Positions 1 through 12,175 of a DNA stretch of 64,000 bases are shown here, piece by piece. Position numbers and translations under genes: made by a program. Source of the DNA: Antilocapra americana (Eukaryota > Chordata > Mammalia > Artiodactyla > Antilocapridae). The DNA is taken from NCBI GenBank assembly GCA_007570785.1, contig ML660201.1, forward strand, positions 37,151,156-37,215,155, in the 5' to 3' direction. The notes below the pieces were generated by a model. It did no database searches. It worked only from the letters and a program-made list of their open reading frames with translations, and was not told the DNA's origin. Position 1 is the stretch's first letter. Every line of letters begins with the position of its first letter.

Positions 1-85
1 CCAATTATGGTCTATGTATTGTATTAATTATGCTGTAAACAGCAGGAATTTAATACATATTTGTTGAATTAATAAGTGACTTACC
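1..85 (+). repeat. L2 LINE 3' end remnant
   Basis: The text ends in an 'aatacatatttgttgaatt' motif, which matches the conserved 3' terminus of L2 LINEs (sense strand). It is short and degenerate and is cut by the window edge, so the family call is tentative. Confidence 0.35.
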
Positions 86-1145
86 TTCTTTAAACTACTA
101 CTTGATTCTGTCAGTTACTGATTATCTGCCAGGAGCCTAGGGTTTGCAAAATGAGAAAACATAGGACCCAGGCAGTCAGCTCATCTTGCCTTCTTGACTG
201 CAGTCAGAGTTTTCAAAGGGGATCCATTGGCATTCTAGGCAGTTCTGTTCCATACTGTGTGGAGAAAACACACTGTGGAACTTTTGGAGACATTTAGAAT
301 GTCCTCCAGATATGAGTATTGCCCTTAATTACCGGGGCATTGAAACATCTTCCTCCTACCCTGCTCACCACACATACCATCGCCTAGTTCCCCTATAAGG
401 ATCCTGGTGGAGAGCTAATATACTTAAATCTCTGGTTATCAAAGCTCGAAGAATTCATACAGCAGAACTGTGGGATTCACATGAGGGACATTCCACTTCC
501 CCCTTGGCATGGCTCCCTGCATGGGATAGAAATAGCTCTTCCTTGCCTTCACAGTGGTTCTGTTTCACTCTGGTCTCAAGTGTTCATCTTTTTTGCTTTT
601 TGTCCTGCTTGTTCTTTTTGATGGACATAAAGAAGTTTCCCCTTTCAGAGAAAAGCTGCTGAGCACACACCATGTAGCACACCCCAAACGAAGTTCTTTC
701 AATCTCAGCAGAAGAAAAACATCTGAAAGGGAAACATATTAATGGATTATTTTTGCAAACATGAAAAACATCTCTTGGAAGGGCAATTTTCTCTTGTTGA
801 CTGGCAGAAAAACAACAGCGTTAATTATGTTGCCTTGTTAAATCTGAAAGAACGTGGTGAACACTGGGAACTGTTCTAATTGCCTTTGTGGAAAGGCATC
901 TGAGGGTTCAGAAGTCATCCCTGCCAGAGGCATGCTGAGACAGCCGTGAATCCCTTCAGAGGCACTGGTCCGAATGTGCTCAGGGGGAATGCTGGTGAGC
1001 TTGAGTCCGTGGGCTTTGGGGCAAAACTCACGGGTAAGTGAGAGTGGGAAAAGGCAGAATTTCTACATCACGTTCTGAGCACTGGCTGTTTCTTTCCTTT
1101 TCCCATGAAGAGAAGGGAAGGGGATATATTTGGACAAAGTGCCTG
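86..1145. other. Single-copy interval, no gene recognised
   Basis: No repeat family or gene was recognised. The longest frame is 62 codons from 554 and has no recognisable domain. A near-consensus splice donor (GG then gtaagtgag) sits at 1033/1034, but no acceptor with a good pyrimidine tract is seen within 200 bases upstream. Confidence 0.5.
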
Positions 1146-1370
1146 GGCTTCGCAGATGGTGCTAGTGGTAAAGAATCCACCTGCCAATACAGGAGACATA
1201 AGAGATACGGGTTCAATCCCTGGGTTGGGAAGATCCCCTGGGGGAGGGCATGGCAACTCACTAGAGTATTCTTGCCTAGAGAATCTCATGGACAGAGGAG
1301 CCTAGAGGGCTACAGTCCATAGAATCACAAAGAGTCAGACATGGCTTGAGGTGACTTAGCATGCATGCAC
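1146..1370 (+). mobile_element. Bov-tA2 SINE
   Basis: A tRNA-Glu-derived ruminant SINE of about 225 bp. The head has the 'gtgctagtggtaaagaa' form typical of Bov-tA2, the B-box region reads 'gggttcaatccctggg', and the body carries 'gacagaggagcctag' and ends in 'gacttagcatgcatgc'. It is moderately diverged. No clear TSD was found. Frames of 60-90 codons across it are fortuitous. Confidence 0.9.
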
Positions 1371-2652
1371 AGAGAGTTACCTGCGTTCATTTGAGGGATG
1401 ATGTTTCCACACTTGTCTTTGCCCATAGTGGCAGATAAACTTTCCAGCCACCAAAATGGGAAGAACAAATCTTGCCCCCAGTAGTACAGTTCTTAAAGAG
1501 CCCAGGCAAAGTGTGAGATTTAAATAGAAAAACAAAAACAAAATGATGACTTGCATAAAAAATGGAAACATTGCTTTCCCATAAATCTAGCTCCAGGGTA
1601 GAAGTTTCGGAGAGAAGAATACCCTGGAATGTAGAAGAATTCCACTCAAGGTAAAAACAGGAGTTCAGAGGCCCAGCTTTTGTACCCTGCTTGAATTTCA
1701 GATGAGATAAAACCAGCAGCTCTGCTAAGTTGCAGTGCAAAGGCTTACATGGCTTCTTGAGAAAAGCAATTTATTTTAGATTATAGCACAGCAGCTCTCA
1801 TTTAAACTGCTAGCGATTGTAATTGAACTCAGAACCAACCGTCTCTGTGAACACAGGATGCAGTAATGTTACCCAGGCTTTTCTGAATAATGTGATGCCA
1901 GGCCTTCAAGACAGATGGGCATGGTAACCCCAACATCGAATCACTAGTATCTTGCCAGCCTTCCCACAACCAGCCTATTTAAAAACACATTCTGGGAAAT
2001 GTACCTAGCTAGGTATTAAAATATGTACTTGCTATACATTTTGGGGATATTAATATGAAACAGCCAGGAGGCAGCAATCTTGAGAAAATTAGAGAAGATG
2101 CAATTGTACTAGGGAAGTTTTTGTTCAGTTTTCATCTTTATTTAAGATCATAGTGGGGTCTGTAGGGTAAGGGGAGAGGGGTTGTGTGCAGGGACAGTCC
2201 AGTATGGAGAGAAGGATCTCTCTTGGAAAATCTTCGATTTGAGAATGAAGAAGATGTGCTTACTCTCCCAACCTCAGAGTGTCATCCTGTCATGAAGTCC
2301 AAATGAATGCTCAGTTGTTCTGTTGGAAAAAAAATGTTATGTCTCATCTCCGTGCTCAGCCTTTGCTCTCTTCTTGTAAATAAATCCAGTTATACAAAAC
2401 TCAGTGTTTCTCCAGAGTTGTCCAGACACTCAAAAGCAACAGTTTCATCCAGGTTCAATTATTTATTTTTGTTTCTAGTAAAAGAGCTTGACATGGTGCA
2501 CTTGCTCCTTTTATGACTTTCTTTTTTGTTTTGCTTTTATGAAAGCAACAACCAGCACATAGTTTACAAATCAAATAGTTCAGAAACACTTATAATGAAA
2601 ATGGACAGTTTCTAATGCTACCCTTCCCCTTCTTATTGCCCTTCCTAAATGC
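1371..2652. other. Mostly single-copy interval
   Basis: No gene was recognised. The right part, from about 2540, contains text ('tttacaaatcaaatagttc') reminiscent of an antisense L1-type 3' UTR, but this was too weak to delimit. The 117-codon reverse frame at 1387-1740 shows no recognisable domain. Confidence 0.4.
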
Positions 2653-2855
2653 AAGTGAACGTGATAGTCACTTAGTTGTGTCTGACTCTTTTCGACTCCG
2701 TGGATTCTAGCCCACCAGGCTCCTCTGTCCATGGGATTCTCCAGGCAAAAATACTGGAGTGGGGAGCCAGTCCCTTCTGCAAGAAATCTTCCTGACCCAA
2801 GGATCAAACCCAGGTCTCCTGCATTGTAGGCAGATTCTTTACCACTGAACACCCT
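2653..2855 (-). mobile_element. Bov-tA SINE
   Basis: Reverse-oriented Bov-tA. The tail side 'cttagttgtgtctgactctt' comes first, then 'ccaccaggctcctctgtcc', and the tRNA-derived head 'gcagattctttaccactga' comes last. The terminal 'gccaccagggaag' has decayed to 'acaccctctg'. Confidence 0.88.
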
Positions 2856-3042
2856 CTGTAATCCATTCCTGGTTTTATTTCCATATTTCTAATTAATGTT
2901 TTATCAATTTCACATGCTATATACTGATTTTCTTCTAAGAAAGAAAATTTATTTATCACCTTTTCACATTTTCTCACTAATAACAGGACATTATTTGCAA
3001 CTTCCGTTGCTCTTCCAACTTTTAAAAACTTTTAATTTTTAA

Positions 3043-3140
3043 AATTTATGTATTTTTAAATTGAAGTATAGTTGATATGCCATATTATGTGTTACAGGTG
3101 TACAGTATAGTGATTCACAGCTTTTAAAGGTTATACTCCG
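3043..3140 (-). mobile_element. L1 LINE 3' end fragment
   Basis: It reads 'ttgaagtatagttgatatg' then 'ttacaggtgtacagtatag', the reverse complement of the cetartiodactyl L1 3' terminus (sense: '...caactatacttcaat'). The Bov-tA that follows lies directly beside it and may have inserted into it. Confidence 0.7.
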
Positions 3141-3154
3141 TTTATGCAGGAGAG

Positions 3155-3350
3155 TGTGAGTGCTCAGTCTTATCCCACTCTTTGTGACCCTATGGACTGC
3201 AGCCTGCCAGGCTCCTCTGTCCATGGAATTTTCCAGACAAGAATACTGGTGTGAGTGGGCATTTCCTACTCTGGAAGATCTAACTGACCCAGGAATGGAA
3301 CCTGCGTCTCTTCTGTCTCCTGCATTGGCAGGCAGATTCTTTACCCCTAA
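3155..3350 (-). mobile_element. Bov-tA SINE
   Basis: Reverse-oriented copy with 'gctcagtcttatcccactct', 'ccaggctcctctgtccatgg' and 'ggcaggcagattctttaccc'. It adjoins the antisense L1 3' end just upstream. Confidence 0.88.
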
Positions 3351-3429
3351 GACTTCCTTTTCTATAGCCTACCTTTTCTGGGAGGAGTGGGGGTATTTTT
3401 AGGAGTCTATTAGGAATTTCTCTTTAACC

Positions 3430-3702
3430 TCAGTTTTCTAACACTTTTCAATTCATTCTCCTTGACATTGACTTGATTCCTGTATTTCAAAGATTCATGC
3501 CTCCCATTAGCTCAGGGAAATTTTCTGTAATTTTTTGCCCTCCAGTTTTTTTCTCATTCTGAAACTTCTATTAGTCTACATCTAGATCTCATGGATCAAT
3601 CATCTATATATCTTATTTTATCTCACATATTGTACATTTAATACGTATTCTAGGAGATTTCTCTAAGTTTGTCATTAAGCTGTCTATTGAATATTTTTGC
3701 TT
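3430..3702. repeat. Unassigned old repeat-like, AT-rich
   Basis: Pyrimidine- and A-rich text such as 'ggagatttctctaagtttg' resembles antisense old L1 sequence. Similar text continues beyond the SINE at 3703-3922 to about 4080. I could not assign a family with confidence. Confidence 0.3.
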
Positions 3703-3922
3703 AGGTAATCATGGCTCATCGGGTAAAGAGTCTGCCTGCAATGCAAGAGAAATAGGAGACATGGGTTCAATCTCTGAGTTGGAAAGATCCCCAGGAGGAA
3801 GAAAGTGGCGATTTATTCCAGTATTCTTACCTGAAAAATCCCATGGACAGAGGAGCCTGGTGGGCTACATTTCAAGGGGTGCAAAGAGTTGGACGCAACT
3901 GAGCCACTAAGCACGAGCACAT
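3703..3922 (+). mobile_element. Bov-tA SINE
   Basis: Forward copy: 'gtaaagagtctgcctgcaat', 'gggttcaatctctgag', 'cccatggacagaggagcctg', ending 'ctgagccactaagcacgag'. Diverged, with a small insertion in the head ('gcaagagaaataggagac'). Confidence 0.88.
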
Positions 3923-4089
3923 AATTCCCGAGGGATCCTTCTTTTTATCTGATTATTCCTTTTAAATATAACCGGTTTTATTTCACAGTTACCAAATCTC
4001 CTCAAGTGATTCTTGAGGATATTAAATTGATTTTCTAATTTATTTATTCTATTAATTTTTAAAAAATATATTAACTGATTTCATTATTT

Positions 4090-4370
4090 TAAAAAATATT
4101 TATTTTAAAATGATTATTATTTAAAAAAATATTTATTTATTTAGGTTGTGCTGGATCTTAGTTGTCACAGTGGATTTTTCTTTGTACATGTGGGATCTTT
4201 TCTTACAGCCAGCAAGGACTTTAGTTTTTGGCACACCAGCTCTGGAGCGCGCAGGCTTAGTAGCTGTACCCCCCGGGCTTAGTTGCTCCACCTCACGTAG
4301 GATCTTGGTTCACTGACAAGGTATGAATCCTAGTTCAATTCTTAACCACCGGACCACTAGGGAAGTCCCT
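4090..4370 (-). mobile_element. CHR-type tRNA-Glu SINE
   Basis: The reverse-strand SINE head is at the right end ('aaccaccggaccactaggg' then 'aagtccct'). The body has 'tgctggatcttagttgtca' and 'aggcttagtagctg', and the tail side on the left is a 'tatttatttatttagg' tract. This structure is typical of the cetartiodactyl CHR-1/CHR-2 families. Confidence 0.8.
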
Positions 4371-5615
4371 GATTTTCTTTTATAAATTTGTATCTTTTTC
4401 CCCTAAACTGTCATATTTCCATGGGGTCATGTTTTCTGCTATCTTGCTTGTTAATTTTATTTTCTATGCTGGCCTTCCTTGGCATGTTAGATTTCTGGTG
4501 ATCTGTAGTTAGATGTAAAAGAAAAAGGAAATATAAGGGCTGTTTGCAAACCCTCAGAAGGTGGATGGGTCTTGTAAATGGCATGCTTAAAGGGTCAAAG
4601 TTTAGAGTGTGTGCATGGGAATTGGGTGGGGAGGATCTTGACTTGCCAGAGTGAGGTTTTAGCACCCATGATAATAGCCTAATAATGGCCAAGACGCATT
4701 TTTCCTGCCTTGAACCTAGTGGTGGATTTAGGTCGATCCACCTTGAGAGCCAGGAGGGCCAGGATTCTATGTTATATATACCGACTTGTAAGTAGTAACC
4801 CTCTTTTCAGCTCTTCCACTCTCTGGTTTATTCACTATTTCTGAGAATTGAGTTTTTCTGGGGTAGCATCAGGCTATATGCTCTCTCCTTTGCCGAAACC
4901 ACTTTTTAGGTTGTGGTTTCCTTTGCTGTGGCTTCTAAGTCAACAGACTTTTATTGAAATCACTCACCTTCTAACGGCTTCTTCTCATTCTCTTTGTGGT
5001 CGTGGGTTAACAGTTCGGTGCTCATTTAGTATCATTTAGAAATAACTTTGGGTGAGAAAGGCAGTAAAATGGATTTTATTAATCCAACAGTGTGAACCAG
5101 AGCACATTCTTTTAAAAAAGAGAGTGTGATTTTTTGTATGCCACATCCTCCAGCTTTTCATTTTATTTTCAAGAGTTTGTTAATCTGACGCTTGGGATCA
5201 GCAGTCACAGAAAGTTGCACAAACATATCACTTACTTATGGGGAAAAAAATGTGTTCTGCTATTTTCTCTATGTCTCTTAACTGATCTTGCAAGGAGTTT
5301 TGTTTTGTTAGGCTTTAGTGAATTCAGAAAGGCTATTAACATGCTTAAAAATTGTATTTTGTTTATTAAAGAAAACAGTTGGATGTCTTCAATAAAAATG
5401 TTTCCCTTCTTACTCAATAGATAAATGGGCAAAGACCTCAAGAGTAGATGTTCCAAATGAGAAACACAATTTGTAACAAATATATGATGCTATACAATGA
5501 CAGATTTAAATTAAACTAGGGTAAGATTAACAGTGATTTAAAAATATGATAATTATTGGGTAAGCACGATAAGATGAATACTTTTATATACGTTTGGTAC
5601 AAACAAGAAAATTTG
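4371..5615. other. Single-copy AT-rich interval
   Basis: No gene or clear repeat was recognised. Frames of 60-96 codons at 4411-4692 (reverse), 4848-5039 and 5134-5424 have no recognisable domains and no splice context. Confidence 0.45.
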
Positions 5616-6100
5616 GTACCAACTTTCAGGTACTTTAAAATGTTTACAATACTTAACCTACTGATTCCGCACTTTAGGAATTAAAATTAAGAAAATAATC
5701 AAGGGTTAAGATGGAGGTTTATTTGTCAAAATGTTCATTATAACATTATGTATAACAGCAAAACCCTAAATGACATAACATACAGAAAAAAATGTGAAAA
5801 TTGGCACATCTATACCATAGAATAGAGTCCATACATTAAAAGGATGTCTACAAATAGCTGTTACTCAACTATTTGAATGCTTAGATGTAATTTAGGTGAA
5901 AAGGAAATCTAGAAATGACATCTATATTAAAGTATCAACCATTGGAAAAGAAAAAAATAAAACAAGAAGGAACTGTGCTGAAATTTTAACTGTGTCTTTT
6001 GTTGGTAGAATAGTGTGATATATTTTCTTTCTCTACTCATTAATGTTTTGTTGTATTTTCCAGGTGTTTTATACTGAATATGCTTGGGTTTGACAGGAGA
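5616..6100 (+). mobile_element. Old L1 LINE 3' UTR
   Basis: The order of motifs follows old mammalian L1 3' UTRs: 'gaaaataatcaaggg', 'atgttcattataacatta', 'tataacagcaaaaccc', 'aatagagtccatac', then 'tgtattttccaggtg' near the end. It is 5' truncated and strongly diverged (L1M-type). Confidence 0.7.
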
Positions 6101-8165
6101 AAAAGGAAACACATTTGAAATCGTGTGTGTCTGAAAGTAAACCGTTTAAAAATGTCACCAAATGACCCACATGGCTTTTCCATGTAGACTCTTTACCTTT
6201 TTCTATCACAGAATCAAGAGTGGATTGTATAAAGCAGTGTATGAAGTGTTTTCCATTATTGAAACTATCTCTCAGGTATATCTGGAAGAGCTAGCTGGTA
6301 GATTATGTTAGGTTTGCTGCTTTTCTCTCTGTTTCTCTGTCTCACAAAGTCTGATTTATGTCAACATTAGCTACAGAAATACTCAGATTCTCTAGAAAGG
6401 GGAAATGTGGATGTATCTTTGACTGGAATTAGAGATGAAGTGATTAGCAGTAGACTGTGAGGCCGGCCCTCAGTTTTAGTCCTGAGTGACTCACTTGGTG
6501 ACTGTTCTGAGTTTTCTCTTGTGAAATATGAGTGCATTGCATTGGATGGTCTCAAAGGTCCTTACAATTCTTTTGCTCTGAGTTTGCAAATACCTTACCC
6601 TGGCATAGAGCAGATGAAACTAAAATACAGAAATGACTCAGTGAGAAGCATGCGTTCTACTGGTATGCTACTTTGCTATTTTCTGTGCTTTAAAAAGAGC
6701 ACTTTGGCTTTGTGAAGTAATAGATTTGCATGTCCATTTGAAAAACGAGAAAAACAGAGACACTAATAAGCCTGCTGTGAAAGGCACAGTTGCCGAGATT
6801 TCTAGCTGTATTTTGGAGGGACATCCTTTGCTCTCAGAAGCTTAGTACGGACTGGGGTATTTTTACCCACAGAATACAAAGGTAAGGTTGACAGATGATT
6901 TGTTCTGGTGCATTTGTTTCCCCTCCTCAATTGTATGTATAGTCAGTGGAATTTTGTGTAAAAACAGAAATTATTTTGGGACCAGTGCTTGTGCTTTGTT
7001 CAGGGAAAGCCTCATGGTCCATGTGGGCCTTTGCCTTTTCTATATACTGGTACTTTTCCTCTTGTCCTCCTTATTAAAAAAAAAAAAAATCCAAAAATAG
7101 AAACTGCCATAGTATTGTTTTTTTTTCAGATTCTGAAAGGAATACCTGCCATTTTTGTAAAATTAAGACTCAAAAATGCAACACCACCGAAGTTTTTTGA
7201 AAAATAAATATGAGTTAGCATTCCACTACACAGTAATGACCTTAACTAACATGTGAAGGTATTTTCTCTCAGCCTGTCTGCTTCACTTGTGCACACATAC
7301 ACAGCATTCAAAAGAGTAACACCCTTTTGTCATTTTGTTTTACAATATGCCATGTCCATAGAATTTTACATCATCATCTGCATTTCTGCCATAGTATGGC
7401 CCTGTAGGGTGAAATGCTTACATTTACATACATCATTAAATTGCTTAAATTTATGTAAGTCATTCCCCCTGATGCATTTTTAGTGTGTTTTCAACCTCTT
7501 AGAAGCCACACTGCAATGAGGAACCTTGTTGTGTGTGTGTGCAACCGGGTTCAGTTGTTTCTCAAGCAGAATTTCATGGAGATGGAATCGCGTTGTCAGA
7601 ATGTGGATGCACGTGTGATATCGTGGTGGGCACGTAGGGTATATGAACAGACACTGGCTGTGCCGAACTGTCCTCCGTGAAGGCTGTTCCTCCGGACGCT
7701 TCTGCCTCCATCGCTGCAGCTTTCTTCCAGTGCCCTCTGCTCTCCACACAGTGTTCCCTCACATGTTTCAGTAGAAGAACAGGCCAAGAAACCCCGCTGG
7801 GAGGGGCCTCGCTGGGTTTCCTGCAAGTGTGACCTCAGTCGGGCAGGCCTGGTTCTGGTATGCTCTTAGCAGGAGTGCACGCTCTGCCCTTACTTAGTAT
7901 TCCATCTTCCTCTCTATCCGTAGGGAAAGTTTTGCTGAACTGGAGAAACAGTAGGAGTGTTTTGCCTTTACTCCTTCACTGAATAGCGGGTGTCCAGGTT
8001 CTGATTGCCTGTTACACGTAAGTGCCCCTACTCCTGTTTTTCCCGCGTGCGGTTGGTGTTTTGAACATACTCAATGCTCTGTGTTTGTTTTCTTTACTCT
8101 AGACTCTGACTCTCCCCCAATCTCTATATTCGTTACCCTCAGCCTTTCAATCTGGGGCTATAGAC
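6101..8165. other. Single-copy interval, no gene
   Basis: No recognised repeat over about 2 kb. It contains an A-tract near 7076-7090 and a cluster of overlapping 60-90-codon frames on both strands at 7480-7826, typical of slightly GC-richer non-coding DNA. Nothing in the translations resembles a known family. Confidence 0.45.
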
Positions 8166-8470
8166 CAGGGTGAAAAAAATACCAACACACAATTGCTCTT
8201 AAGCTCAGAAAATTGATTTTTCCGAGTTTAAGCGGGCATCATGAGTTGTTAACCCTGTTAGAAAAATGCAAGTTGGATTTATGATTCCCTCACACAGGTA
8301 ATTGGACTCTAATTTTAAATTCTGAGCCAATTGATTTACACTATATTGCATTATAACATAGCGAAAGTGCAACTCAGTTCAGGTGATGTATGAATTTGAG
8401 CCTCCAATTATGTGATAAATTATTTTTGGTTCTTTAACAAATGATGCCTAGGTTGACATCAACCTGACGT
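8166..8470. promoter_or_regulatory. Candidate conserved non-coding element
   Basis: A repeat-free AT-rich block dense in homeodomain-type cores: 'ggtaattggactctaattt', 'agccaattgattt' and 'ccaattatgtgataaatta'. It ends with the perfect inverted repeat 'aggttgacatcaacct' at 8450-8465. The composition resembles deeply conserved developmental enhancers. This is inference from base pattern only; no alignment was possible. Confidence 0.3.
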
Positions 8471-8687
8471 TATTTCCTCTGTCTCCCCCTCCTCTGTAAC
8501 TTTCTCCTCTTTCTTCTCATTTCAGTTTTTTTTTTCTTTCTAACCTTGCAAGGCTCAGGAATGACCTACTTCAGAAATCCAAAACCTGCATATTAAGACA
8601 TTAAAAGACAAATCTGTGCCTCATCCCTACTCACAAACTCTTATTAACATTTCATTTCAACCCATAACTTATTTCTGGTGGGTCATT

Positions 8688-8857
8688 ATTTTTTTTAAGT
8701 CTTTATTGAATTTGTTACAATATTGCTTGTGTTTTATGTTTTGGTCTTTTGGCCATGAGGCATGTAGGATCTTAGCTCCCCAGCTAGGGATTGAACCCAC
8801 ACCCCTGTGCATTGAAAGGGAGGAGTCCTAACCATTGGACCGCCAGGGAAGTCCCTC
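8688..8857 (-). mobile_element. CHR-type SINE
   Basis: Reverse orientation: the tail side 'tctttattgaatttgttac' is on the left, the body has 'ggccatgaggcatgtaggat', and the head 'cctaaccattggaccgcca' then 'gggaagtccc' is on the right. It is a well-preserved member. A partial forward copy of the same subfamily lies at 28640-28762. Confidence 0.88.
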
Positions 8858-10574
8858 TGATATGTCACTATTGTTGCACTGCTTATGATATTTGCTATAA
8901 GCCACCAGTTATATAAGTTGCTTTCTTGATGTAAGACAGTTTCTCCAGGAGATTTCTTTTGGAATATCAATACTTGTCCTTTCCACGAGATCCTACTGTT
9001 GGTGCTTTTAGTAGGCTAGCTTTATCCTATTCTTTCCCCCCGCTTTGTGAAAATTTCCCCATTGTATTTATTTTTAGCTGGTTGCATTTTATATATTTCT
9101 GCAAACATATCATGTTGTTTATAGAAAAAGGGTTGCATATAAATAAATAACACATGCTGCTGGAGTCAATTTCTGAAAGACTTGAGTTATCCAGAAATCA
9201 GAGGTAGTTAATTAGAATCTGTATCTCAAACTTTGCCTTCCTTTGGCAAGTCCTTGTTATTTTGAGTAGGGGACTAATTTAAATGACACTTTGAGTATTT
9301 GTCAGAGAAATTAGGAAGCAGAAGGAAAGGGCAAAGGAAAAAGCATGGTCGTGGAAAGAACCCTCCACTGGGGCAAGAGAATCATTTCTTCTAGTAGGCT
9401 GTAGACAGATCACTTCCGATTTCTCTCACTTCCCTCTGCAAAATGATTTCCTCAGTGTTGAGGCCCTTCCTAATTTAAGGAGTCTATATTTAAAGTTTCT
9501 AACTTTGGAGAAAATTCTAGCCTCTGATTCATTATTACACTTTGTGTTGCTTTTAATTCTCATCCTTCCTAAAAACAAATTAAATTACCTGCTGCAGAGT
9601 ATCAATCCTAGAACACTCAGCTCAATTGGATGGTGACCCTGAGAGAAATATTTTTTGCCTTGTTCTGCAGAAAGTAAAGATACTGGACTCTTTCACATGC
9701 CTTTCCACGGATATGGGGGGTTTGTTTTCCTCAGTGTTCATGGTTAAAGGGAAATTTCTATGGAAGACCACGTAAGGTTATGAAAGAAAGATATGAGGTG
9801 GCAGAGGAAAACTGCTGGGAAAATCAGTGTCGCATTAAAATGAAGAGCTCCTGCTGTACCCTGGACCACTTCGTGAGCATGTGCAATTCTGAGCTATTTA
9901 AAACATAAACTAGAGCATCATAATTGCTGTATGATAACATTGCAGTTTTTGCTACTTGTGCTTTGGGTTACTTAGAAAGGATATTTTCCTTTTTGGTAAA
10001 TTGTTTGGAGTAATATGGGGCAGAAAGTGTTCTGACTTAAATCAAGGCCAAGTGAGATGAGTGAAACAGTCATCTTATGTGTTTGTCCCCCATCTTTACC
10101 CTCTCGCTTTCATTACTCTGAGTAATTAAGTAATTTCACCCCTTCTCCTTCTCAGATCATTGGTGAGGTTTTTTCCTTTCAAAAATCTGAATTTTTTTGT
10201 GATTTCACATTTGCTGACTCCCTCTAGGTTAAAGAAATTTCCTCTCCTAAAACATAATCAAATTCTACTTTTTATAAAATCCTCTTAGAGAATCTTTTAA
10301 AGTGTACGTTTTGGCTCATTAATCTAGTTGTTGTAGATCTTTGAGCGTATATAGAAGGAAAAACTCTTAAAAGGGATTGAGTCTGGAAGTACCTTATATT
10401 TTATTGTGAATAGATCTAAAGTTTATTTTTCTGCAGCCCAAGATAAAGGATGATGGTTAGACATCTGACTTAACTGTGTACTAGAGAATTATTATTTTTA
10501 AACTTAGGCAGTTTACAGAATGCTTTCAGATGGACATGGACAAACTAGATTTAATATTACATTTTCACTCTGTG

Positions 10575-10577
<3 letters not shown>
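8858..10577. other. Single-copy interval with a MIR-like trace
   Basis: No gene was recognised. A short stretch at about 9395-9480 ('acagatcacttccgatttc', 'ctctgcaaaatgatttcc') resembles the MIR core in sense orientation but is too degraded to call firmly. Confidence 0.4.

Positions 10578-10615
<38 letters not shown>
10578..10615. repeat. (TA)19 microsatellite
   Basis: An uninterrupted TA dinucleotide run of 38 bases, self-complementary and therefore able to form a cruciform. It is likely to be length-polymorphic. Confidence 0.97.
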
Positions 10616-10620
<5 letters not shown>

Positions 10621-10847
10621 TTACATTGTTTTCCCACACTTTTTCTTACCTTAGGATATAAGAACTAGGACTTCACTAGATTTTTCTGGTAATTGCGTAT
10701 TGTCTTAGCTGCAAATACTGTTAAGTAGCTTTTTAGAATGTAACTCTGACTGTTTAAAAATGTTTAAAAATCATTCTATTAAAAATTTGATCCAAATTTG
10801 GTAAAGCTCTTTCTGACCATCTGGGCTTTTGTGAAAGTTGAAAAATG

Positions 10848-11061
10848 TAAAGAAAGTGAAGTCACTCAGTTGCGTCCAACTCTTTGCGACCCCATGGACT
10901 GTAGCCTACTAGGGGTCATCCGCCCATGGGAATTTCCAGGCAAGAGTACTAAAGTGGGTTGCCACTTCCTCCTACAAAGGATCTTCCCAACCCAGGGATC
11001 AAACCCAGGTCTCCCACGTTGCAGGCAGACCGTTTACCATCTGAGCCACCAAGGGAAGCCC
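10848..11061 (-). mobile_element. Bov-tA SINE
   Basis: Reverse copy: the 'gaaagtgaagtcactcag' tail side, 'ccaactctttgcgacccc', a partly scrambled middle ('ctaggggtcatccgccc'), and the head 'cagaccgtttaccatctgag'. Confidence 0.9.
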
Positions 11062-11347
11062 TGGGCGCTCACTATCAGGGATGTCACCAAAGGCTAGTAA
11101 TTTGAGAGTAATTTAATGTATAAGTAATATTTTGCAATGTTAGTTTAAGCCTGCATATTTTAAATAGATTTTATTTTTTCTAATCTGAGAATGTATGAAA
11201 TGGAAAATTCTCAAGGTATGCTTTTGGTTATAAAATCTTTTATAATGATGGTGATCACCCAAATCAGCAATGATCAGTAGAGCTGACGATTATTATTGAA
11301 TTAGGGATTGCCAGGGCTTTTATATCTCCCTTAATTAGTTGAAATTG

Positions 11348-11424
11348 TGACTATGTATATATCATAGTCACATTGATTGGTGACTATGATATATAGTCAC
11401 ACAGTCACATAGTCACATAGTCAG
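11348..11424. repeat. Compound inverted repeat plus octamer tandem
   Basis: Two near-palindromes built on 'tgactatg...catagtca' (11348-11370) and 'tgactatgatatatagtca' (11381-11399) are also inverted relative to each other across a 10-base spacer. They run straight into a short tandem of the octamer 'agtcacat' (11395-11424). Confidence 0.85.
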
Positions 11425-12167
11425 ATATCATTGATTCCAATGTCTGAATCAAGCCTGAGGAATTTAGATTGGTCCACACACTGGGGTCTGACTCACCCTG
11501 GGAAATCCAAAAGGCAAGGCAAAGACAGGTTGGCCAATTGTGTGGGAACTAGCCTGCTTTCCCAGTTTTTGTTCAGGGCATGAGATATGGGTTTCCTAGG
11601 GACCAGATATGTACTCTGCAGAGGAGAGAGCCAAGGAGAAATTATTTTGAGTCTAGTTCATTATGGTAATGGAAGGATAGGATACTGCTAGGTATCCTGA
11701 CAGGTATACTGATAGGATAGATCCAAGGCAGATTCCTCCACAGGAAGAGGGTCACAACAACCTAGAACCTCTGGGAAACCTTTGCAGAGTCCATGGAAAT
11801 TCCCTCAGGAGAGTTCAACATGAGCTCTCATTATCTGCCAGATATAGACATGATTCTCGGATACCCACACAGAAGAGACCCAGAGAGGGCAAAGCCAGCT
11901 TGTAACAGAAGCTGCACAAGGAAGAGCTCCCCTGTCCTCTAATTTCTTCAACCTTGGGAGAATCCGAATAATAGACAGTGAAGTGAGGGAACAGCAAGGG
12001 GGATGTGGAGGAGAAGGAGAAAAACACCATGGTCATCACCCCACTGCAGGTTTCAGAGTGAAGCAGAGACAGGCTGGGAAGCGGAGAGACAGGGGCAAGG
12101 AGAGCAGTTTGACTAGTAGGTGGTTTTGAAGCTTCTACTTTCTATATTCACACTGTGTTTGTAACCC
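11425..12167. other. Single-copy interval, no gene
   Basis: No repeat or gene was recognised. A 74-codon reverse frame at 11815-12039 has no recognisable domain. Confidence 0.45.
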
Positions 12168-12175
12168 AAAGTTGT

